Shown one piece after another: positions 24,459-32,167 of a stretch of DNA of 64,000 bases. A program made the position numbers and the translations under genes. A model generated the notes under the pieces. That model did no database searches and was not told the DNA's origin. It saw only the letters and a list, made by a program, of their open reading frames with translations. Position 1 is the stretch's first letter; the number at the start of each line of letters is the position of its first letter. Origin of the DNA: Corallococcus soli (lineage in GTDB: Bacteria > Myxococcota > Myxococcia > Myxococcales > Myxococcaceae); contig NZ_JAAIYO010000001.1 in assembly GCF_014930455.1 (NCBI RefSeq), forward strand, positions 992,001-1,056,000. Reading direction: 5' to 3'.

Positions 24459-25672
24459 GGCTGCGCGTCCTGCTGGTCGACGACGGGATGTCGGACCGCA
24501 TCGCGGTCAGCCGCGCGCTGGCGAAGGACCCCGACATCCAGTGGGAGGTGGCGCAGGTGGCCTCCGCCGAGGAGGCGCTGGCGCACCTGACCGGCAACGC
24601 CGTGGACGCGATGCTGCTCGACTACCACCTGCCCGGCATGAACGGCGTGGCCCTGCTCCAGAAGCTCGCGGAGCTGGGCCTGCCCACCGTGCCCGCCGTC
24701 GTGGTGCTCACCGGCAGCGGCAACGAGCGCGTCGCCGTGGACGCCATGAAGTCCGGCGCCCAGGACTACCTGGTCAAGGATGCCTTCAGCCCGGAGCGCC
24801 TGCGCCGCAGCCTGCGCGCCGCCGTGGACTCCGTGCGCATGACGCGCGAGCTGGAGGAGCGCCGCCTGCGCGCCGAGCGCGCGGAGGCCGTGGCCCGGGA
24901 CGCCCTGGCCGTGCGCGACGAGCTCTTCGCCCTGGCGACGCACGACCTCAAGGGCCCGCTGCAGATCATGACGCTCAACGCCCAGGTGCTGCGCCGGCAG
25001 ATCCCCGCCGCCGCGATGACGCCCGCGCTGGAGACGCGCCTGGGCCACATCGTGCGCGCCGCGCACCGCATGGGCGAACTCATAGACCACTTCCTGGAGG
25101 TGACGCGCGGCCAGGAGCGCCCGCTCAAGCGCGAACGCATGGATCTGCTCGCCATGGTGCGCGGCAAGGTGCGCGAGCTGGAGGCCACCGCGTCGCGCCA
25201 CGTCTTCGTCCTGGAGGCGCCGGAGGGCCGTGACTTCGCGGGCGACTGGGACGCGCACGCCCTGGAGCGCGTGCTGGAGAACCTGCTGGGCAACGCGGTG
25301 AAGTACAGCGCCGCGGGCTCCACCGTCACCGTGCGCCTGGCGGTGGAGGAGCAGGATCCGCAGCAGGCCGTGCTGCTCTACGTGGTGGACCAGGGCATCG
25401 GCATCCCCGCGGCGGACCTGCCCTTCGTCTTCGAGCGCTTCCACCGCGGCAGCAACGTGTCCCAGGACGTGTCCGGCAGCGGCGTGGGGCTGGCCAGCGC
25501 GCGGCGCATGGTGGAGCTGCACGGCGGCACGCTGGCCGTGGAGAGCCAGGAGGCGCGGGGCTCCACCTTCATCATGCGCCTGCCCCGGGGCCTGGCGCTG
25601 GGCGCGCTCCCGACGACGCCCCCGCAGGCCGCGCCCCCGCCGCGGGGAGGCCCCTCGCACTCCGCGCCGTGA
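24455..25672 (+). CDS. Receiver-histidine kinase hybrid
   Basis: A 405-residue cytosolic protein with an N-terminal receiver (acidic VDDGMSD, acceptor D56 in LLDYHLPG, lysine in YLVKDAFS), a coiled-coil linker rich in Arg, Glu and Ala (about 130-152), a HisKA domain with THDLKGPLQ (H163) and an HATPase domain with N-box LLGNAVKYS and GSGVGLASARR. The tail is Pro/Ala-rich. It overlaps the preceding response-regulator gene by ATGA, making it the fourth member of the phytochrome operon. The arrangement suggests a phosphorelay in which light-driven phosphate reaches this receiver and modulates its own kinase. No DNA-binding output is encoded here, so the final target is elsewhere. Confidence 0.88.
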   Translation: MRLRVLLVDDGMSDRIAVSRALAKDPDIQWEVAQVASAEEALAHLTGNAVDAMLLDYHLPGMNGVALLQKLAELGLPTVPAVVVLTGSGNERVAVDAMKSGAQDYLVKDAFSPERLRRSLRAAVDSVRMTRELEERRLRAERAEAVARDALAVRDELFALATHDLKGPLQIMTLNAQVLRRQIPAAAMTPALETRLGHIVRAAHRMGELIDHFLEVTRGQERPLKRERMDLLAMVRGKVRELEATASRHVFVLEAPEGRDFAGDWDAHALERVLENLLGNAVKYSAAGSTVTVRLAVEEQDPQQAVLLYVVDQGIGIPAADLPFVFERFHRGSNVSQDVSGSGVGLASARRMVELHGGTLAVESQEARGSTFIMRLPRGLALGALPTTPPQAAPPPRGGPSHSAP

Positions 25673-25687
25673 CGCGCGGGGGGAAGC

Positions 25688-26257
25688 TCAGGACACGGCG
25701 GGGATGCCGCCGCGCAGCATGAAGAACACCACCACGCCCGTCACCGACACGTAGAGCCAGATGGGCGCCAGCCACCGCGTCACCTTGCGGTGGCGCTCGA
25801 ACTGCTGCCGCCAGGAGAAGTAGAAGGCGACGAGCGCCAGCGGCAACACCGGCATGGACAAGAGCACGTGGCTGGCCAGCAGCGTCAGGTACATGCCCCG
25901 GAAGTCGCCCACGTAGCGCGTGTCCCCGTGCACGTAGTGGTAGGCGAGGTAGCCCACCAGGAACAGCGCGGACGCCGCGAACGCGCTCACCATCAGGTTC
26001 TGGTGCACCCGCCGCGCGCCGCGCTTGATGGCGATCCACCCGCCCAGCAGCAGCGACGCCGCCGTCGCGTTGAGCACCGCGTTCACCGCCGGCATGAAGC
26101 GCAGGTTCACGCCCACCTCCGCGCCCCCGCGCCGGATGAGCAAGAGCCACGCCAACAGCGCCAGCGCCCCGGCGGACACCACGCCAATGGCGATGAAGAA
26201 GGACCGGTCGCGCGACGGCGACGAGGGGGGGGACATCCCGAACGCGGCGTTGGACAT
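25688..26257 (-). CDS. DUF420 family membrane protein
   Basis: A 189-residue integral membrane protein with about five hydrophobic segments. Features of the DUF420 (YozB-like) family are VNLRFMPAVNAVLNATAA, RRVHQNLMVSAF, LAYHYVHGDTRY and MYLTLLASHVLLSM, which include several membrane-embedded histidines. In other genomes such genes often accompany cytochrome oxidase assembly loci, which suggests a respiratory or haem/copper role, but no such neighbours are present here. The ATG at 26257 has AAGGGGGG just upstream. It converges with the phytochrome operon and is divergent from the DUF1549-like gene. Confidence 0.85.
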   Translation of the reverse strand: MSNAAFGMSPPSSPSRDRSFFIAIGVVSAGALALLAWLLLIRRGGAEVGVNLRFMPAVNAVLNATAASLLLGGWIAIKRGARRVHQNLMVSAFAASALFLVGYLAYHYVHGDTRYVGDFRGMYLTLLASHVLLSMPVLPLALVAFYFSWRQQFERHRKVTRWLAPIWLYVSVTGVVVFFMLRGGIPAVS

Positions 26258-26340
26258 GCCCCCCTTGTGACCCGCGTCCTGCCCCTGACGCAACCCTTCC
26301 CCAGAGGAGGGACCCACAGGAGCGCATATGTCGGTTGAAT

Positions 26341-26380
26341 GGAATCGGTTAGGTCAACTGGATCTCAAACCGGAAATTCC
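26341..26380. promoter_or_regulatory. Imperfect dyad GGAATCGGTT / AACCG-GAA-ATTCC
   Basis: Ten complementary bases on each side, with a three-base bulge in the right arm and 17 bases between, in the AT-richest part of the gap before the DUF1549-like gene. Position and composition suit a promoter/operator region for the five-gene surface locus. No clear -35/-10 pair is visible to me. Confidence 0.3.
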
Positions 26381-26426
26381 TTCATACTCTTGCGCGTCGC
26401 CCCCGACCCCCCTCTCGGAGGTTCCC

Positions 26427-28397
26427 GTGTTCAGCGTGCGTTGCCTTGCCCCCCTGGCGAGCGCCGCCCTCCTGCTCGCCCTGCCCGCAGCCGCTGAGGA
26501 AGCGGTGTGCGCGCCTGTGGCGAAAGTTCCCTTGGAGCGGCACCTCCGCCAGCTTTCTCTCGACCTGCTGGGGCGGCCACCCACCATCGAGGAGTACAAG
26601 ACCTTCCAGGCCAAGGGCTCCGTGAGCGCGGAGGACGTCCGCCAGATGATGGGCCAGGAGCCCTTCTACGCCCGGATGCGCGACTTCCACCGCGCCCTGC
26701 TGCGCTCCAACATCAACTCCAGCGTGAACGGCAACGGCGACTACCGCGTCTCCGGCACGCCGCTGAGCTTCGCGGGCAACAACGCCAACGCGCTGCGCGG
26801 TGGCCAGAGCCAGCGCTGTGACGGGGAGATCGCCCAGGACAACTGCAAGGTGAACCCGCAGGACGGGCACTCGCTGACGCCCACCACCTGCCGCGACCCG
26901 CAGGGCGTGCCGCTGCCGGTCAGCTACGACTACGACACGAACTTCTACGAGTGCCTCCCGCTGGACCCGGCCTCCACGGACGCGCGGCTGAAGTACGCCG
27001 ACTGCGACGCGCTGAAGGCCAGCGCGACGCACGGCATCTACGCGAACTTCTGCGACAACCGCTACAACAGCACCGCCGGCAGGTCCGTGCCCCACCTGTG
27101 CGTGCCGGACCCGGACAAGACGAGCACCAACGTCCTGAAGCCGTTCCCGGCCACGGGCGTCATCACGGCCTTCGTGCACCCCAACCCGGAGACGAAGCCG
27201 AACCTGGAGCGGCTGGAGCGCTGCACGTTCGACCTGAGCAAGCGCAACAACATCACCGGCACCTGGGTGCCCCAGCGCGGCTGCGTGCAGCGCGACGGCT
27301 ACGTGACGACCACCGTGCAGCCGTACTGGTCCACCGCCACGGAGCCGGTGAAGGTGTGCGCCGTGGAGGCGCAGAACCGCGCCACCAACCCGTACACGGG
27401 CGAGTCCTGCGAGACGGGCCGCTTCAACGGCGACCGCAGCTGCGGCTGCGGCGACAAGATGCGCCGCTGCGAAATCGGCGACGTGCACACCGCGCGCATC
27501 GCCGCCTTCAACGAGGAGCCGCTGCGCATCACCGACGCGGTGGTGCGCAACGACGAGCCCTACTTCAACATCCTCACCGCCCGCGACTCCTTCGTGAACG
27601 GCCCGCTGTCGGAGTTCTACCGGCAGAAGCAGGGTGTGGCCGTCTTCAGCGTGAAGGCGCCCGCGGACGTGGCCACGCTGCCCGCCGTGCCCTTCGAGGA
27701 CCGGACCACCTGGGCGTCCTACACGCGCGACAACACCCACTCCGGCGTGCTCACCACCCCGGCGTTCCTCTACCGCTTCCCCACGCAGCGCGCCCGCGTG
27801 AACCACTTCTACGAGGCGTTCCTCTGCAAGCACTTCTCCCCGGCCGCGGACGCCACGCTCCCGTCCCCGGACGACGCCTGCAACCGGGAGAACAACCTGG
27901 CCAAGCGCTGCGGCTGCGACTACTGCCACGCCACCATCGAGCCCACGGGCGCGCACTGGGGCCGGTACGCGGAGCGCTCCGCGTTGTTCCTGTCGCCGGA
28001 GCAGTTCCCCCGCCTGGACCCGAAGTGCCGCGACTGCGCCATCGCCGGTGACACCAACTGCGGCGGCGAGTGCCGCGAGTACGTCATGCAGGCCTTCGAC
28101 GGCGACGGCGCCAATTCGCTGGGCCTCCTGAAGACCTACCTCTACCGCACCGCGGACGAGGAGAAGAACATCGAGGGCGGTCCCCAGACGCTGGTGGCGC
28201 GGATGATGGAGACGGGCGAGCTGGAGCGCTGCACCGTCAAGCGCGTGTGGAACGAGTTCCTGGGCCGCGCGATGACGACCGAGGAGCAGCGGATGTACCT
28301 CCAGACGCTGTCGCAGGACTTCGCGAAGAACAATCACAGCATGAAGGGCCTCATCGAGCAGGTGGTGATGTCCGACGCGTACCGGAGGATCGACTGA
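26427..28397 (+). CDS. Exported DUF1549/DUF1585-like protein with a CXXCH motif
   Basis: A 656-residue secreted protein; the signal peptide is FSVRCLAPLASAALLLALPAAAEE. The N-terminal part (LRQLSLDLLGRPPTIEEYKTF) resembles DUF1549, and the C-terminal part (VWNEFLGRAMTTEEQRMY through MSDAYRRID) resembles DUF1585/DUF1588, families of planctomycete-type surface proteins that pair with DUF1501. It is very cysteine-rich, with a haem-type CDYCH at C497-H501 preceded by CGCD, and CRDC, CGGEC later. I chose GTG 26427 because GGAGG lies five bases upstream and the signal peptide starts there. It overlaps the next gene by one base (TGATG). A role in extracellular redox or surface degradation is a guess. 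Confidence 0.72.
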   Translation: MFSVRCLAPLASAALLLALPAAAEEAVCAPVAKVPLERHLRQLSLDLLGRPPTIEEYKTFQAKGSVSAEDVRQMMGQEPFYARMRDFHRALLRSNINSSVNGNGDYRVSGTPLSFAGNNANALRGGQSQRCDGEIAQDNCKVNPQDGHSLTPTTCRDPQGVPLPVSYDYDTNFYECLPLDPASTDARLKYADCDALKASATHGIYANFCDNRYNSTAGRSVPHLCVPDPDKTSTNVLKPFPATGVITAFVHPNPETKPNLERLERCTFDLSKRNNITGTWVPQRGCVQRDGYVTTTVQPYWSTATEPVKVCAVEAQNRATNPYTGESCETGRFNGDRSCGCGDKMRRCEIGDVHTARIAAFNEEPLRITDAVVRNDEPYFNILTARDSFVNGPLSEFYRQKQGVAVFSVKAPADVATLPAVPFEDRTTWASYTRDNTHSGVLTTPAFLYRFPTQRARVNHFYEAFLCKHFSPAADATLPSPDDACNRENNLAKRCGCDYCHATIEPTGAHWGRYAERSALFLSPEQFPRLDPKCRDCAIAGDTNCGGECREYVMQAFDGDGANSLGLLKTYLYRTADEEKNIEGGPQTLVARMMETGELERCTVKRVWNEFLGRAMTTEEQRMYLQTLSQDFAKNNHSMKGLIEQVVMSDAYRRID

Positions 28398-29068
28398 TGC
28401 GCCGCCTCGTGTTGACCGCGCTCCTCGCGCTCGCAGCGGGCTGCACCAGCGGCTCCGTGGATGCTCCCGGCAAGCCGGTCCCGCTGGATGCCCAGCTGGA
28501 CCCCATCCCGAACCCGCACGGCAACGGCACGCAGATTGATCCGCTGCCGGACCCGGAGGCCCAGGGCGGCAGCGTGGGCCGCGCCGCGCGCCGGCTCACC
28601 GTCGCGCAGCTCAAGGAGTCCATCCGGATCGCCGTGGGCATGGAGTGGGATGAGCTGGAGGCCCGCGCCCAGTCGCTGGGCCGCGCGGACTACGCGCTCA
28701 TCACCACGGAGAACACCGAGCCCAACCTCGTCTTCGCCCGCTTCCTGGACGACGGCGCGCGCAAGGTGTGCATCGCGCAGGCGCAGAAGGACATCGCGCA
28801 GCCGGACCTGTCGCTGCGCACGCTGGGCCGCACGCTGCCCACGCCCATGAGCGACCTGAACAAGCTCACGGACGCGCAGGTGAACGAGACCCTGGTCTAC
28901 CTGTCCACCCGCTTCTGGGGCGCGCCCCTGGCCGGGGACGAGCTGGCCCGCTACGCGACCTTCTTCCGCAAGGCCGCCACCCGTGCCGAAACCCTCAAGA
29001 AGCGGGACCAGGCGCTGGCGGTCGTGTGCATCGCCATGCTGACGGACTCGCGCTTCATCACCTACTGA
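28397..29068 (+). CDS. Small lipoprotein of the DUF1501 locus
   Basis: A 223-residue lipoprotein with signal MRRLVLTALLALAAGC (lipidated C16). After a Pro/Asp-rich spacer it is largely helical. I cannot assign a family, although segments such as ARRLTVAQLKESIRIA and a terminal LAVVCIAMLTDSRFITY resemble the ends of DUF1549/DUF1585-type proteins in which such segments precede the final SD-x-F motif. The ATG overlaps the upstream stop by one base, with GGAGG eight bases before it, so the two are translationally coupled and probably form one complex. The Tat-exported DUF1501 gene follows after 16 bases. Confidence 0.75.
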   Translation: MRRLVLTALLALAAGCTSGSVDAPGKPVPLDAQLDPIPNPHGNGTQIDPLPDPEAQGGSVGRAARRLTVAQLKESIRIAVGMEWDELEARAQSLGRADYALITTENTEPNLVFARFLDDGARKVCIAQAQKDIAQPDLSLRTLGRTLPTPMSDLNKLTDAQVNETLVYLSTRFWGAPLAGDELARYATFFRKAATRAETLKKRDQALAVVCIAMLTDSRFITY

Positions 29069-29084
29069 CCCTCTGGTGCCCGCG

Positions 29085-30506
29085 ATGAAGAAGACGCGCC
29101 AAGACAACCCCGTCGCCCCCGAGCGCCGTACCTTCCTCAAGGCCGGAGCCGGCTTCATGGGCTCCCTGCTGCTGGGAGGCATCCCCTTCAAGGCCGTGGC
29201 CCAGGCGACGAACCTGGCCCCCGCCGACCGCTGCTTCGTCTTCGTCTACTTCTCCGGGGGGTGGGACCAGCTGCTCGCGTTGGACCCCCGCGACCCGACC
29301 GTGTTCACCGACGACCGCGTCAGCGAGACGCGCATCGTGCCGGGCTACAACCAGCTCTCCACGGACGCGCGCTTCTCCACGCAGCCCATCGTCCCCAAGA
29401 CGCGTGCGGGCGCGGGCGCTCCGACGATGACGTTCGGCCCGGCCATCGGCGATGTCCGCAATGCGAACCTCTCCGACCACTACGACCTGATGACGGTGGT
29501 GCGCGGCATCAACATGAGCACGCTCACCCACGAGGTGGGCTACCGCTACTTCCTCACCGGGAAGATGCCCATCGGCAGCGCGGCGCGCGGCTCCTCCACG
29601 GCGACGGAGATCGTGGGACAGATGAAGCCTGCCGTGCCCATCCCGTCCATCGCGCAGAACGTGGAGTCGTACAACGACCGCTACGGCGGCTACGCCAACG
29701 CGCTGCGCGTCAGCGGCCTCACGGACCTGGTGCTCACGTTGGATCCGCCCTCGGCGGCCCGCCAACTGGACAGCGAGATCGAGAAGAGCCTCATCGACCT
29801 CAACGGCATGCCCATCACCTGCGAGGAGCAGGCGTTCGGCGCCCGGGGCGTGGGCACCACGTACGAGAACAGCCGCGAACAGATGCAGTCGGTGATGGCC
29901 AACAAGCTGTCGGACTCGTTCCGCTTCCAGCTGGCCGCCAACGAGCAGGTGCGCGCCACCTACGGCCTCAACGGGCAGTCCTACCCGTACAACAGCGCCA
30001 ACGGCCGCGCGGCCATGGTGGCCACCGCCCTGAAGAAGGGCATCAGCCAGTGCGTGTCCATCAACCTGGCGGGGGGCCTGGACACCCACTTCGGCACGCA
30101 GCTCACCCAGGCAGGCAACCAGCGCGCCGGCTTCGACGCGCTCAACCTGCTGGTCACGGACCTGCGCAACACGCCGCATCCGGGTGGCGGCGACTTCATG
30201 GACCACACGACCATCCTGGTGTTCAGCGAGTTCGCTCGCACGCCCACCATCAACGCCACGGGCGGCCGTGACCACCACCTGTCCAACAGCTGCCTGCTGA
30301 TGGGCGCGGGCATCAAGCACAACCAGGTGGTGGGGCGCAGCGGCGACATCGGCATGTCGCCCGGCAAGGTGGACATGCGCACCGGCGCCGATGATCCGAA
30401 TGGTTCCAACATCTTCCCCGAGCACATCATCGCGACGGTGCTGGCCTCGGCGAAGCTGGACTACAGCATCACGCGGGTGGACCCGCTGCGGTTCATCCTT
30501 GCCTGA
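29085..30506 (+). CDS. Tat-exported DUF1501 family protein
   Basis: A 473-residue protein with a twin-arginine signal: ERRTFLKAGAGFMGSLLLGG (R14-R15), then cleavage near AVAQA. DUF1501 has an alkaline-phosphatase/sulfatase-like fold. Signatures are FVYFSGGWDQL near the N-terminus, SINLAGGLDTHF in the middle, and VFSEFARTPTINATGGRDHH near the C-terminus, which carries likely metal ligands. Tat export implies folding, probably with a metal, before secretion. In other bacteria DUF1501 genes lie beside DUF1549/DUF1585 or DUF1800 genes, as here. ATG 29085 is chosen over GTG 29076. Substrate unknown. Confidence 0.87.
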   Translation: MKKTRQDNPVAPERRTFLKAGAGFMGSLLLGGIPFKAVAQATNLAPADRCFVFVYFSGGWDQLLALDPRDPTVFTDDRVSETRIVPGYNQLSTDARFSTQPIVPKTRAGAGAPTMTFGPAIGDVRNANLSDHYDLMTVVRGINMSTLTHEVGYRYFLTGKMPIGSAARGSSTATEIVGQMKPAVPIPSIAQNVESYNDRYGGYANALRVSGLTDLVLTLDPPSAARQLDSEIEKSLIDLNGMPITCEEQAFGARGVGTTYENSREQMQSVMANKLSDSFRFQLAANEQVRATYGLNGQSYPYNSANGRAAMVATALKKGISQCVSINLAGGLDTHFGTQLTQAGNQRAGFDALNLLVTDLRNTPHPGGGDFMDHTTILVFSEFARTPTINATGGRDHHLSNSCLLMGAGIKHNQVVGRSGDIGMSPGKVDMRTGADDPNGSNIFPEHIIATVLASAKLDYSITRVDPLRFILA

Positions 30507-30512
30507 GCCTTG

Positions 30513-32078
30513 ATGAGCACTCCCTCCTCGCGTCCCTGGCCGCGCCCCGGTTCCCCCACCGTGGCGCGTTTCATCCCCTCCTCGCTCCTGCTCTGCGCGG
30601 CGCTGCTGGTCGCCGCGTGTGGCGAGGACGCACCGCCGGGAAGCAACCCGGCGAAGCCCGCGCCGTTCACGGCCACCCAGGTCGCAAGCTCGCAGGGGCT
30701 GGCCCCGGCCCAGGGCTTCGCGCACCAGGCCGGCGGCGGCATCTTCGCCACCTCCTCGGGCGGCGTCGTGCGGCTGCGGCTGGACGGCAGCAAGGCGGCC
30801 CTGGCGCCGCACCCGAAGAACGTCGCCACGTTGGGCAACGTGCGCGCGACCTTCCGCCTGGGGCCGCACAGCGCCCTGGTGGAGACCGACACCGGCCTGT
30901 TCCTGGCGAACCAGGGCTGGCTCATCGAACCCTTGTGGCAGGAGGTGCTGGGCACGGGCATCGTCGCCACCGCGCAGACGGCGGACGGCGCGGCGTGGCT
31001 CGCGCACCCCACCGGCCTGTTCCAGATGCAGGGCGGCACGCTCGCGTCGCTGAAGCTGTCCGGACAGCCCCTGTCCGGCATCACCGCGATGACGGCGGCG
31101 CCCGCGGAGGACGGCCTGCCCGGCCTGTGGTTCGCGCGCCAGGGCAAGCTGAACGTGGTGGTGGCCTCCGCGCCGGGCGTCTATCAGGTGCGCGGCACGG
31201 ACGCGCCGCTCACCGCCGGTGAGACGGTGGTGGCGCTCGCCGGCCTGGAGCGCGGCACTGGCACCGCCGGCGAGGTGTGGGTGCTCACCAGCACCCGCGT
31301 GCTGCGCCGGAACACGGAGGGCTGGAAGACGGTGGAGCTGCCGTCGCTGCCCCAGCAGCTCATGGGCGCGGGGCGCTTCCTCTGGGCCCGCGCGGACGCG
31401 AAGCTCTTCGTCTTCGACGCGGACGCGGGCACCTGGGGCGTCGCCGAAGGCCTGCCGTCCGGGACGCCGACGCTGCTGGCGGTGGACGAGAGCGGCTGCG
31501 CGTGGGTGGAGCTGGGCGGCCAGGCGCTTTCGGTCAGCAAGGCCCCCGCGCCGCGCCTGACGGGCCTGCACCAGGGCATGCTGGTGGTGGAGGACGGCCT
31601 GGTGCTCCGGGCCGCGCTGCCGCCGGGCCCCGCGCCGAAGAGCGTCGCGTTCCAGTTGGACCAGGCGGAGGAGGTCTCCAGCGCCGGCCCCGACTACAGC
31701 ATGGGCGGCCTGGAGGCGGACGGGAGCACGCTCAAGCCGTTCTCCTTCGTCAACGTGACGCCGGGCGGCCACACGCTGTCCGTGGTGGCCCGCTTCGAGG
31801 ACGGCACGGAGGCGCGCCGCGCGGTGCCCTTCACCTACCAGCCGCTCACCAGCACGCCCGGCTACGCGCGCGACATCCGGCCCGTCCACGAGGCCCGGTG
31901 CGCCAAGTGCCACACCACGGGCCCTGGCAATCCGCTGAACACGTATGAACTGTGGAAGTCCAACGCCCAGCTCATCAACGCGGCGGTGCGCGACCTGCGC
32001 ATGCCGGCGGACGGGCCGTTGGATCCGCAGGGCATCGCCCTCATCAATCGCTGGGTCGCGTCCGGCATGCTGCCTTGA
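30513..32078 (+). CDS. Lipoprotein with propeller-like repeats and a C-terminal CXXCH motif
   Basis: A 521-residue lipoprotein, with signal FIPSSLLLCAALLVAAC. The body (about 60-350) consists of short repeated strands with GxxxVxxxxxDG and W-containing motifs, consistent with a beta-propeller sensor-type fold. An Ig-like stretch follows, and at the C-terminus YARDIRPVHEARCAKCHTTG provides a haem c site (C463, C466, H467), with MPADGPLDPQG after it as in small cytochrome domains. It begins 6 bases after the DUF1501 stop, so it is in the same operon. It may be the electron-accepting or surface-exposed partner of the exported DUF1549 and DUF1501 proteins, which is inference. Confidence 0.75.
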   Translation: MSTPSSRPWPRPGSPTVARFIPSSLLLCAALLVAACGEDAPPGSNPAKPAPFTATQVASSQGLAPAQGFAHQAGGGIFATSSGGVVRLRLDGSKAALAPHPKNVATLGNVRATFRLGPHSALVETDTGLFLANQGWLIEPLWQEVLGTGIVATAQTADGAAWLAHPTGLFQMQGGTLASLKLSGQPLSGITAMTAAPAEDGLPGLWFARQGKLNVVVASAPGVYQVRGTDAPLTAGETVVALAGLERGTGTAGEVWVLTSTRVLRRNTEGWKTVELPSLPQQLMGAGRFLWARADAKLFVFDADAGTWGVAEGLPSGTPTLLAVDESGCAWVELGGQALSVSKAPAPRLTGLHQGMLVVEDGLVLRAALPPGPAPKSVAFQLDQAEEVSSAGPDYSMGGLEADGSTLKPFSFVNVTPGGHTLSVVARFEDGTEARRAVPFTYQPLTSTPGYARDIRPVHEARCAKCHTTGPGNPLNTYELWKSNAQLINAAVRDLRMPADGPLDPQGIALINRWVASGMLP

Positions 32079-32124
32079 CGCTGTCGCGCGCCCTGCCCTG
32101 AAGTCTCCCGACGTTTCCTTCGAC

Positions 32125-32151
32125 GGCGTCCCTCCTCCCCGGGAGGGCGCC
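32125..32151 (+). terminator. GC hairpin between the haem lipoprotein and FG-GAP genes
   Basis: Arms GGCG-t-CCCTCC and GGAGGG-CGCC pair over 10 bp with a single bulged base and a six-base loop. It lies 47 bases after the upstream stop and 17 bases before the next ATG. It could terminate the four-gene operon or act as a processing site, leaving the FG-GAP gene at lower expression. Confidence 0.4.
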
Positions 32152-32167
32152 CCCCGAGGCCACCTCC

